Shown here in pieces: positions 57,055 to 64,000 of a stretch of DNA of 64,000 nucleotides. Numbering within the stretch: position 1 is the stretch's first letter; each line of letters starts with the position of its first letter. This DNA comes from RGVT01 sp037129475. GTDB taxonomy: Bacteria > Planctomycetota > Planctomycetia > Pirellulales > UBA1268. A model generated the notes under the pieces. It saw nothing but the letters and a program-made list of their open reading frames with translations, made no database searches and was not told the DNA's origin. Location of the stretch: positions 1-64,000 of the forward strand of contig JBAXUY010000003.1 of assembly GCA_037129475.1 (NCBI GenBank), in the 5' to 3' direction. The position numbers and the translations under genes were made by a program.

Positions 57055-57699
57055 ATGGCTCGCTACATCGACATCAGTGTGCCGACGAGCGCGGCGACCA
57101 CCGTATTTCCGGGTGATTCCCGCCCTGAGTTCCACTGGCCAGGCTGGACGCATGAGCGTGGTGATCCGGCCAACGTCGGCTTCTACCGCGGAGGCCTTCA
57201 TCACGGCACCCATGTCGATGCGCCGTGGCACTTCATTCCCGGAGGCAGACGGATTGACGAGATGCCCCTTGCGCACTGGCTCGGCGACTGCGAGGTCGTC
57301 GACCTGACCCACGTCGAGGCGTGCATCGATGCCGACGACCTCGAACAAGCCGAACTGCCAGAGGATGCCCGACGGCTTCTTTTCAAGACTCGCAACGGCC
57401 AGTCCGACTATTGGCATGAGCCCTGGAATCCCGACTTTATCTACATCGACAAGACCGCCGCCGCATGGTGCACCGCCCGCAGCATCCTCACGGTGGGCCT
57501 CGACTACCTCACCGTCGATCCGCCGACCGAGCCCGGCTTTCCGGCGCACATGGAACTGCTCGGCAAGGAAACCCTGATCATCGAAAATATCTGCCTTCGG
57601 GACGTGCCCGCCGGCCGATACGAGCTGCTCGCAGCTCCCGTGAAGTTGAGCGGGGTTGACGGAGCCTGGTGCCGCGCGCTGTTGCGAACGGAGCGCTGA
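57055..57699 (+). CDS. Cyclase/kynurenine-formamidase-family hydrolase (214 aa)
   Basis: Metal-dependent hydrolase family PF04199. The hallmark HGTHVDAPWHFIPGG (metal ligands and base) is at about 50-64; VVDLTHVEACIDADDL, TVGLDYLTVDP (SIDYxS-like), MELLGKETLIIENICLRDV, and APVKLSGVDGAWCRALL complete the fold. Relatives hydrolyse amides or lactones. Between an SDR (3 nt) and an MFS transporter (5 nt), so a lactone hydrolase following sugar oxidation is a sensible guess; that is inference. Confidence 0.88.
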   Translation: MARYIDISVPTSAATTVFPGDSRPEFHWPGWTHERGDPANVGFYRGGLHHGTHVDAPWHFIPGGRRIDEMPLAHWLGDCEVVDLTHVEACIDADDLEQAELPEDARRLLFKTRNGQSDYWHEPWNPDFIYIDKTAAAWCTARSILTVGLDYLTVDPPTEPGFPAHMELLGKETLIIENICLRDVPAGRYELLAAPVKLSGVDGAWCRALLRTER

Positions 57700-57704
57700 T
57701 CGCG

Positions 57705-59105
57705 ATGTCTCCGACGCTCTACGTGATCCTGCTCGCTTTCGTCGCCGGGATGGGCGGCCTCTTGTTCGGCTACGAGACGGCTGTCATTTCCGGAACCACG
57801 GAGGCTCTTCAGGCGCATTTTCAAATCACGGACTTGCAGCTCGGTTGGGTGGCGGCAAGCGCACTGGCGGGATGCGTGGCAGGCGTTCTCGTGGCGGGCT
57901 GGTTTGCCGACCGATTCGGCCGCAAGGCGGGCATGATCGTCTCCGGCGTCCTTTTCGCCCTGGCGTCGATCGGCGCGGCCGTGGCTCCGAACGTCGACGT
58001 GCTGATCGCAGCCCGCTTGATCGGCGGGGTCGGAGTCGGCATTGCCTCCATGGTGACGCCGTTGTACATCGCCGAGATTTCGCCCCCCGCGGTCCGCGGG
58101 GGGCTCGTCTCGCTCAATCAGATCGCGATCGTCACGGGCATGCTGTTCGCCTACCTGATGAACCGCAGCATCGTCGGCTGGGGCGATCAGGCGTGGATGA
58201 ACGTATCCGGGTGGCGGTGGATGTTTGGAATGATGCTCGCCCCGTCTGCCATTTTCCTGTTGCTTTCCCTCTTCGTCCCCGAAAGTCCCCGCTGGCTGGC
58301 CCAGCGGGGATTCCTCGATCGGGCCCGCGACCTGATCAATCGGATCGCAACTCCAGACCGGTCGAAGGAGGCGTTTGACGCCATCATCACGAGTCTCGCC
58401 GAGGCAGAGGGAACAGTCGGCGAGTTGTTCCGGCCCGGCGCTCGCGGAATCACGTTCATGAGCATGGTACTGGCCCTGTTCCAGGCCTTCACCGGCATCA
58501 ACATCGTCATGTACTACGCGCCGCGCATCTTTCTCAAGGCCGGCCTGGCGGCATCGGATGCCTACGGCCACTCGATCCTGATCGCGCTGGTGATGATCGC
58601 CGCAACGGCGGTGTCGCTCGTGCTGGTGGATCGCGTCGGACGTCGGCCGATCATCCTGACCGCGTCGGCCGGCATGGGCATCTCGCTGCTCCTGATGGGC
58701 CTCGTCTACCCACGGGGCGACGAGGCGGCCGCGCCGCTGTCGATCCTTCCCGCATGGGTCGTCGCGCACCAGGGCATGATCCTCTTGCTGTGCACGCTGA
58801 GCTACGTGTCGTGGTTTTCCATGGGGATGGGAGGCATCTATTGGGTCGTCGTGTCCGAGATCTTTCCAAACCGGATCCGCGGCCGCGCGATGGCGCTGTC
58901 GGTCGTCTTCCTGTGGATCGGCAACTTCCTTGTCACGCAGTACTATCCGGTGATGCTCAGCCGACTCGGGGGCGATTCCTTCTTCGTGTTCGCCGCCGCC
59001 TGCCTGGCCTGCCTCGTGTTCGTAGCGGCGTGCGTGCCTGAAACGAAGGGCCGGTCACTGGAGTCCATCGAGGCCGAATTTTTCGGGCACCCCGGCAGCG
59101 CATAG
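57705..59105 (+). CDS. MFS sugar transporter, sugar porter family (466 aa)
   Basis: Twelve-helix sugar:H+ symporter-type carrier. LLFGYETAVISGTTEAL, GWFADRFGRKAGMI (loop 2-3 D-R-x-G-R-K/R), VTPLYIAEISPPAVRG (PESPR precursor motif family), LFVPESPRWLAQRGF, GINIVMYYAPRIF (sugar porter signature), LVDRVGRRPII, and the end VPETKGRSLESIEAEF (PETKG) are all diagnostic. ATG at 57705 overlaps no gene; the stop of the cyclase is 5 nt before. Uptake carrier for the cluster's substrate. Confidence 0.94.
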   Translation: MSPTLYVILLAFVAGMGGLLFGYETAVISGTTEALQAHFQITDLQLGWVAASALAGCVAGVLVAGWFADRFGRKAGMIVSGVLFALASIGAAVAPNVDVLIAARLIGGVGVGIASMVTPLYIAEISPPAVRGGLVSLNQIAIVTGMLFAYLMNRSIVGWGDQAWMNVSGWRWMFGMMLAPSAIFLLLSLFVPESPRWLAQRGFLDRARDLINRIATPDRSKEAFDAIITSLAEAEGTVGELFRPGARGITFMSMVLALFQAFTGINIVMYYAPRIFLKAGLAASDAYGHSILIALVMIAATAVSLVLVDRVGRRPIILTASAGMGISLLLMGLVYPRGDEAAAPLSILPAWVVAHQGMILLLCTLSYVSWFSMGMGGIYWVVVSEIFPNRIRGRAMALSVVFLWIGNFLVTQYYPVMLSRLGGDSFFVFAAACLACLVFVAACVPETKGRSLESIEAEFFGHPGSA

Positions 59106-59227
59106 CCGGCCCAATCTGCCCCCTTGGTCGTTTGCGGGATTGGCAACGCCAAAAATGTGCTGGAAGATCGTCGGTCGATATGCCCACGATTGTGTGTAGT
59201 ATGGAGGCCTCAGGGAATCCTTCTCGT

Positions 59228-59938
59228 ATGAAGTCAGTGACCACCAAGGCCGGTGTCGAGAGCATGGGGCCCGCCGCTCTCGAAGAGCGACGCGGCCTGC
59301 GGCACGACATCGTCCGCCGAGTGCTGATCGAGATCTTCAGGGGACATCTCCCCCCAGGGACGCGTCTGATTACGCAGAAGCTTTCGAAGCAACTCGGCAT
59401 CAGTGCCACGCCGCTTCGCGAAGCGCTCGTGGAACTCGAGGCGATCGGGATGGTCGAGATCAGCCACAACCGTGGGGCCGTCGCCGCCCCGTTCGGCCCT
59501 GAGCAGCTGCGCGGCATTTACCAGGTACGTCGGGTGCTGGAGAGCGAGGCGGCCCGCGGTGCTTTCGGGCGAATTGACCGCCAGATGCTCGAAACGCTCC
59601 GGGAGGAATTCGTCGCATACGCCCGTCGCCGGTCGAAGTCGGCCGCCTGGCTTCGCTCCGCCATGGAGGCCGATGGAAGGCTCCATAGCACGATCGCCGC
59701 CGCGTGTGGGAGCCCTCGTCTTGCCAGGGAGATCGACCGCTACGCCCTCCTCATGCAGACGATCAGCGCCGCGATTGGGAATCGGCATCACAGTCAGGAG
59801 GACGCTGTCAGGGAGCACATCGCGATCATCGACGCACTGCTTTCCGGAACCAGGGAAGACTGTGGCCGTGCCATGGCAAAGCACATCGATTCCACCGCAA
59901 AGCGCGTGATCACCGTGATGTTCGCCGGCCGCGAATAG
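59228..59938 (+). CDS. GntR-family regulator, FCD type (236 aa)
   Basis: Winged-helix DNA-binding N terminus: RHDIVRRVLIEIFRGHLPPGTRL, LSKQLGISATPLREALVELEAIGMVE. The FCD ligand domain has MEADGRLHSTIAAACG (metal-binding Asp/His), QEDAVREHIAIIDALL and AKHIDSTAKRV, as in regulators of sugar-acid catabolism. Start uncertain: ATG at 59228 preferred (GGGAA upstream); ATGs at 59180, 59201 and 59264 are alternatives. Convergent with the Ldh-family gene two bases away. A candidate regulator of this cluster. Confidence 0.87.
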   Translation: MKSVTTKAGVESMGPAALEERRGLRHDIVRRVLIEIFRGHLPPGTRLITQKLSKQLGISATPLREALVELEAIGMVEISHNRGAVAAPFGPEQLRGIYQVRRVLESEAARGAFGRIDRQMLETLREEFVAYARRRSKSAAWLRSAMEADGRLHSTIAAACGSPRLAREIDRYALLMQTISAAIGNRHHSQEDAVREHIAIIDALLSGTREDCGRAMAKHIDSTAKRVITVMFAGRE

Positions 59939-59940
59939 CG

Positions 59941-61020
59941 TCAGCCCAGCAGACCCATGCGAGGAATGCCCGCCGCGTCGGCGAGCGTCCCGAACTCCTC
60001 GACGAGACGCACGCCGAGGGGCACGCCGTCCACCAGACGCCGCTGTCGTTCGAGCACCTCCGGTTCTCCCGGGAACAGCACCCGGTCACACCCTCGCATC
60101 GTCGGCATCTGCACCCACCGCGAAAGCATTTCGGTGAGCCGGACCTTGAACCGCTCCAGCGGCACGAACCGGGAGATGTCGATCGCGCCAATCATGCCGC
60201 CGAGGCGGCGGTGCTTTGTCAGGTCGCCGTACATCACCGGAATGTCGGGGCCGTATGGCGAATCGCTGAGCAGGCTGCAGAGGATGTCGATCGCCAGCCC
60301 GAGACCCGAGCCCTTGTGCTCGCCCACGGGGTAGAGGGCGTTGGCCGATTTCGGGCACGTGGTGTCGTTGCCGTCGGCGTCCACGGCCCAGCCGAGCGGG
60401 ATCGGGATTGCTTCCATGATCGCGTTGGAGATGCTATTCCACGGTGTCTTGCTCGTCGCCATGTCGAGGCAAAAGGCTTCGATCGGGTGCCCGTCGATCG
60501 AAACGGGCGCCGTGATGCACAGCGGGTTGGTGCCGCAGAATGGCAGCCGCGCCCCATGCGGCAGCACCATGGGGTCGACGTGCGTGAAGATCAAGCCGAT
60601 CATGCCGTGGGCGGCGATCTGCTGCCCATACGACGCCAGCGCTCCGCAGTGGCTCGAGTTTCGCACGGTGACCCAGCCGGCGCCGGTGTCCCGGGCCAGC
60701 CGCACCGCCTCACCGGCTGCCCGATGCATGACCAGCTGGCCGAGACCATGGCCGCCGTCGACGATGCCGCACGACGGCGCCAGGCGGTCGAACGTGATCG
60801 TGGGACGCGGGAGAACGCTGCCGCTGCGGATACGACGCAGGTAGTGGGGCACGCGGGCGACGCCGTGCGAGTCGATGCCTCGGAGGCTCGAGTCGACGAG
60901 CGGTGCGGCGGCAAGCTCGGCATTCTCCTCACTGACCCCCGCCGCGACGAACAACTGCACGATGAACCGCGAGAGGTCCTTTGCATCGACTCGAACACTG
61001 TCACAGACGATCTGTGGCAT
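59941..61020 (-). CDS. Ldh-family (malate/lactate/ureidoglycolate-type) dehydrogenase (359 aa)
   Basis: NAD(P)-dependent family PF02615. DSSLRGIDSHGVARVPHYLRRI (catalytic His), IVDGGHGLGQLVMHRA, NSSHCGALASYGQQIAAHGMIG, and GTNPLCITAPVSIDGHPIEAFCLDMATSK are family hallmarks; EHKGSGLGLAIDILCSLLS is the other conserved block. Normal length. Divergent from the esterase gene, with an AT-rich regulatory stretch between. Likely oxidises a 2-hydroxy acid or reduces a 2-keto acid in the sugar-acid pathway. Confidence 0.9.
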   Translation of the reverse strand: MPQIVCDSVRVDAKDLSRFIVQLFVAAGVSEENAELAAAPLVDSSLRGIDSHGVARVPHYLRRIRSGSVLPRPTITFDRLAPSCGIVDGGHGLGQLVMHRAAGEAVRLARDTGAGWVTVRNSSHCGALASYGQQIAAHGMIGLIFTHVDPMVLPHGARLPFCGTNPLCITAPVSIDGHPIEAFCLDMATSKTPWNSISNAIMEAIPIPLGWAVDADGNDTTCPKSANALYPVGEHKGSGLGLAIDILCSLLSDSPYGPDIPVMYGDLTKHRRLGGMIGAIDISRFVPLERFKVRLTEMLSRWVQMPTMRGCDRVLFPGEPEVLERQRRLVDGVPLGVRLVEEFGTLADAAGIPRMGLLG

Positions 61021-61080
61021 TACCGCTCCTGCTCCAGGAGGCTGGGTCCTGCAAGCCTCTCGTGATGACGCAAGGGTAAA

Positions 61081-61101
61081 CGAATATTATATAAAATGTC
61101 A
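61081..61101. promoter_or_regulatory. AT-rich divergent promoter/operator between Ldh and esterase genes
   Basis: On the minus strand it reads TGACATTTTATATAATATTC; it includes TATAAT and the core ATTTTATAT that also occurs at 56154-56162 in the SDR promoter. It sits 60 bp from the Ldh start and 37 bp from the esterase start. It is probably a shared operator for a cluster regulator, plus -10 elements. Confidence 0.45.
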
Positions 61102-61137
61102 ACGGGCTGCGTTCCTCCACCGAGAGGGTTCTTCACC

Positions 61138-62016
61138 ATGAATCATCTGGTCAACGTGTGCGCCATCACGGTCGTGTTGGCTGCCACCCACGCGCCCGGT
61201 CAGGCGACGGAGCCCCGGGAGATCTTGCTCTGGCAGACGGGCGCACCTGAGCCGCGGGTGCCAGCGGATCCGCCTGAGGCGGTCGACAAGAAAGACGACG
61301 GCATTTCACGGCGGCGAAACGTGTCGAACCCGCGGCTCGTCGTGTACGACGTTCCCTCGTCGGCCGCCGCGAAGCCACGCGGCGCCGTGCTCGTGGTACC
61401 CGGTGGCGGCTTCGGCATTCTTGCCGACGAGCACGAGGGGTCCGACGCCTGCAGGTGGCTGAATGATCACGGGTTCGTCTCATTCCTCGTGCTCCATCGC
61501 GTTCCGACCAACAAGAGCGCTTTGCCCAACGTCGCGCCGGTCCAAGACATCCAGAGAAGCGTGCAGGAAGTGCGTCGTCGCGCGGCTGAATTCAATGTCG
61601 ATCCCGCGAAGATCGCCGTTCTCGGGTTTTCCGCCGGGGGGCAGGCCACGCTGGTGGCCGCCACGAGCAAGCCGGCTTTTCCAGCCGATCTGACCGACCC
61701 CACGAGGCCCGATGCGGTGTTGCTCCTCTACCCATGGAAGATCGTCGGCGACGGGAACACGGGTCTGCGGTCCGACGTGATGATCGACGCCGACACGCCG
61801 CCGATGTTCATCGCCCAGTGCGGCGACGATCCCGGGTCGCTGCCGCAAGGCTCGGCTCACCTGTATCTCAAGCTCGTGGAGGCGAAGGTGCCGGCCGAAA
61901 TTCACATCTACGAAAAGGGGGGGCACGGGTTCGGCCTCAAGGCGAACAACTCGCTTCCCGGCACGTTTGATTGGAAGGCCCGGGCGATCGAGTGGCTTCG
62001 CCTGCACGGCTGGTGA
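61138..62016 (+). CDS. Secreted alpha/beta hydrolase, esterase-type (292 aa)
   Basis: Signal peptide (VNVCAITVVLAATHAPGQA). Alpha/beta-hydrolase core: AVLVVPGGGFGILADEHEG (oxyanion GGGF), nucleophile Ser in AVLGFSAGGQATLVAA, MFIAQCGDDP (acid region), and EKGGHGFGLK with the catalytic His. Resembles BD-FAE/acetylxylan-esterase-type enzymes that deacetylate polysaccharides. ATG at 61138 with GAGAGGG 12 bases upstream. Fits the polysaccharide-degradation context; the precise acyl-sugar substrate is unknown. Confidence 0.85.
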   Translation: MNHLVNVCAITVVLAATHAPGQATEPREILLWQTGAPEPRVPADPPEAVDKKDDGISRRRNVSNPRLVVYDVPSSAAAKPRGAVLVVPGGGFGILADEHEGSDACRWLNDHGFVSFLVLHRVPTNKSALPNVAPVQDIQRSVQEVRRRAAEFNVDPAKIAVLGFSAGGQATLVAATSKPAFPADLTDPTRPDAVLLLYPWKIVGDGNTGLRSDVMIDADTPPMFIAQCGDDPGSLPQGSAHLYLKLVEAKVPAEIHIYEKGGHGFGLKANNSLPGTFDWKARAIEWLRLHGW

Positions 62017-62024
62017 CGGCTGGG

Positions 62025-64000
62025 CTATCGAGACGTGGCAATGCTCACGCCCATGAGGCCGATCACCACTTCCTCCGAGAGACACTCGAGTGTCACGCTT
62101 TCGAGTGGCACATCCCGCCGCAGCTTCCAGCCGTAGACCATGGCCCGGCAGCTACTCCCCAACTGCACCTGGGCCGGCGGCTCCTCGGGGAGTGAAAACG
62201 CCTCCGATTTGTAGTCGTAGTCCTTGGAGTGCCCGAAATCACAGAGTGACCAGAACGTGTAGGGTGGTATCAGTTCCAGGTCTTCCTTCACGCCATCGGC
62301 ATATTCGAACCGTACGACCGCGTTGGCGATCCGCACCTGCATGGGGTTGGTCGAGCCGCAGATCATGAGCCATGCCGAATCACCATGCCGGTTCACCGGA
62401 ACAGTAATTTTTCTCGGCCAGTTGTCCCAGAGACTGGTGAAGGCGATGTTTCTGTCTCCAGGCTTCCACAGAAACGCGGCCCCCTGAGGCACCTGCAGCA
62501 TCCCCTCTGCCACCGTCAGCGGTTCAGGGAGATCCTTGGGCAGCTTCACGGGCACGTCCTGCAGCAGGAGCGGCGGCACGCCGGCGACACTCGAAGCCAT
62601 TTCCGCGTGATCCGACTCGCCGATGCGCCAGTCTGCCGCTGTTCCCGCCAGCGGCGGAGCGTCGCTGCCGCGTCCCTTGAGTTGCTCGATGCCCACGACT
62701 CCCCGGGAGATCGTGACCCGTTCGATCCTGCCGAGAAGCCTCTTCTCACCGCGATGATCGGCCCCCAATCTGAGCTTCGGGCCCAGCGCCACGGCGGCCA
62801 GGTCAATCATTTCCGGCTTCCGGCCGTAGCTCTCCCCGTTGATGTACATCGCCACCTGTTCGCCGGAGCGAACGGTCACGGCCAGGTGGGTCGAGCGATC
62901 GCCTTGGAGCACCGGCCAGGTGTAAAGCGACGTCTTGCCCGCCTGCAGCCGCAGCGTTCGCGCGACCGGAGTATTTTCGACGACGAGATCCCCGAGTTCC
63001 AGGATCCGTCCGTTGACGAACGAGGCCATGTCCGCCTGCACCCAGACTTCCACCGTGAAATCCCCGCCGAGCTTCAGGTCGCCGATCTCCGCCTCGAAGA
63101 CCGGCGCCGGCCGCCGCGGCCAGGTGTTGGAGACGTCGATCCCAGGCGGCTGTTTCTGCACGTACGCCGCGTGCCAGGTTCCATACGCATGCCGGTCCAG
63201 CCGTGCGGAACTCGTATCGGGGCGGGGCGAGAGGTACTCCTGGCGAAATAGCGCGCCGACGTGTGCGTTGAATTGCTCGCCCATGTCGATGCCGGTCCAG
63301 AGGGCACCGGTTGGTGCATGACGCAGGTTCTTCTCCGCAGCCACGTGCTCCGCTTCGCGATCCCGAACCAAAAAATCGAAAATTCGCCACTGCGAAGCCT
63401 CGCCCGTCTGCACGACGGCCAGCAGCCGGTGGTGGCCCGCATTTCGGGCCACGCGGCCGCTTGCCTTGCCATCCACCAGGTTCACGTCCTCCAGAACACC
63501 CTGTGCATCCTTCAGTTCGGTGATCGGCCCACCCGCCGACGTCAACTCAACATGGGATCCACAGTCCACTTCTCGAAACTCCACCGTGGCTGGCGGCAGC
63601 TCACGCGCCACCTCCAACACGAGGTGCGCCTTCTTCAGCACGGGAGTGCGCACCACGCAGATGGAACGACCGAATCCGGGCGTGATCGTCACCGGCACCC
63701 TGTCGCCGTTGAGGCTCACCGACTCGAGGGCCGCGGCGCGGAAGGGCAGCTGCAGCTCCAAAGCCGACTCGCGTTGCAGCTCCACGGTCAACCGCTGTGT
63801 GTTCCCCTCGCGTCGGTAGTCGAGCCGGAATTCCGGATGGCTCAGCGCCGCATCGTCCCACTCGGTCGGAAACTGCGGGGCGATCGTGACGAGATCATTG
63901 GGCCGGTCCGGCCGATAGCCGAAGACGCCGGAGACCGCAGCCCGCGCGAACGGCGCGAGAAAATCGGTGAAGTCCACGCCCGTCCAGGGCTCCCCGAAAT
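62025..64000 (-). CDS. Glycosidase-like protein with LamG domain, 5'-truncated (at least 658 aa)
   Basis: The frame is open to the window edge (64000); the GTG at 63975-63977 is internal because in-frame codons read EPWTG just before it. The N-terminal visible part (FGYRPDRPNDLVTIAPQFPTEWDD) resembles the C-terminal cap of six-hairpin glycosidases, followed by beta-sandwich modules and a LamG/concanavalin-like domain (GDFTVEVWVQADMASFVNGRI, STHLAVTVRSGEQVAMYINGESYG). Likely a large polysaccharide-active enzyme. Convergent with the esterase; only 8 nt separate the stops. Catalytic domain not in view. Confidence 0.65.
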   Translation of the reverse strand, partial: FGEPWTGVDFTDFLAPFARAAVSGVFGYRPDRPNDLVTIAPQFPTEWDDAALSHPEFRLDYRREGNTQRLTVELQRESALELQLPFRAAALESVSLNGDRVPVTITPGFGRSICVVRTPVLKKAHLVLEVARELPPATVEFREVDCGSHVELTSAGGPITELKDAQGVLEDVNLVDGKASGRVARNAGHHRLLAVVQTGEASQWRIFDFLVRDREAEHVAAEKNLRHAPTGALWTGIDMGEQFNAHVGALFRQEYLSPRPDTSSARLDRHAYGTWHAAYVQKQPPGIDVSNTWPRRPAPVFEAEIGDLKLGGDFTVEVWVQADMASFVNGRILELGDLVVENTPVARTLRLQAGKTSLYTWPVLQGDRSTHLAVTVRSGEQVAMYINGESYGRKPEMIDLAAVALGPKLRLGADHRGEKRLLGRIERVTISRGVVGIEQLKGRGSDAPPLAGTAADWRIGESDHAEMASSVAGVPPLLLQDVPVKLPKDLPEPLTVAEGMLQVPQGAAFLWKPGDRNIAFTSLWDNWPRKITVPVNRHGDSAWLMICGSTNPMQVRIANAVVRFEYADGVKEDLELIPPYTFWSLCDFGHSKDYDYKSEAFSLPEEPPAQVQLGSSCRAMVYGWKLRRDVPLESVTLECLSEEVVIGLMGVSIATSR

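Noticed and set aside
1..64000. tRNA, rRNA or known riboswitch genes
   Set aside because: I looked through the intergenic gaps and found no cloverleaf, rRNA-like or riboswitch signature; a tRNAscan/Infernal run would settle it.

Overview
The window is about 66% GC and reads as chromosomal DNA of a planctomycete (Planctomycetota, probably Pirellulales-like). The evidence is family content: DUF1501, DUF1552 and DUF1549/DUF1553 (PSD1) proteins with a planctomycete-type cytochrome c, a PVC-type heme dehydrogenase, secreted sulfatases, DUF1080, DUF6807 and Tat-type Gfo/Idh/MocA oxidoreductases. No rRNA or tRNA gene was seen, so the genus cannot be fixed.

Layout. 0.2-5.4 kb: DsbD-type thiol-disulfide reductase, APH-like kinase, degenerate receiver protein, multispanning membrane protein. 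5.6-11.7 kb: a minus-strand proteostasis cluster, groEL(2)-groES-groEL(1)-dnaJ-grpE-fmdB-like-yacG; yacG is only 56 codons. 11.9-18.2 kb: secreted unknown, RhlE-type helicase with a long structured leader, M42 peptidase, Baeyer-Villiger-type monooxygenase, FkbM methyltransferase. 18.5-23.2 kb: aspartate-family operon hom / ApgM-like (probable homoserine kinase) / lysC with a doubled ACT region / HIT protein. 23.3-27.6 kb: bifunctional-nuclease-family protein, valS with a zinc-ribbon insertion, YjbQ. 27.7-36 kb: a 1472-residue SGNH/propeller/HEAT/cytochrome c protein and sugar-metabolism genes. 36.0-36.9 kb: a RAYT (REP-associated tyrosine transposase) element. 36.9-47.9 kb: dgoD, a tightly coupled four-gene secreted sulfatase cassette, a class I aldolase-like gene diverging from xylA-xylR, a methyltransferase and a vestigial xylA/xylR scar. 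47.9-64 kb: LacI regulator, DUF1080, lipoprotein, DUF1501 and PSD1 genes, DUF1552, then an SDR/cyclase/MFS/GntR/Ldh/esterase catabolic cluster and a 5'-truncated glycosidase-like gene.

Most interesting points. (1) The four sulfatase-cassette genes overlap by 4 nt at every junction, and every product carries a basic Gly/Arg/Pro-rich segment; one sulfatase has lost the active-site Lys/His pair. (2) Palindromic REP/BIME elements bounded by GTAG and CTAC are scattered in intergenic DNA, and at three genes the GTAG supplies the TAG stop codon. (3) The RAYT gene lies in an 813-bp element with inverted terminal repeats and 15-bp flanking direct repeats. (4) A xylA 5' fragment is fused in frame to a xylR 3' fragment downstream of the intact xylA-xylR pair.

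As a whole the second half looks like a polysaccharide and sugar-acid utilisation island next to housekeeping operons. Function assignments rest on reading motifs by eye; no database search was run.
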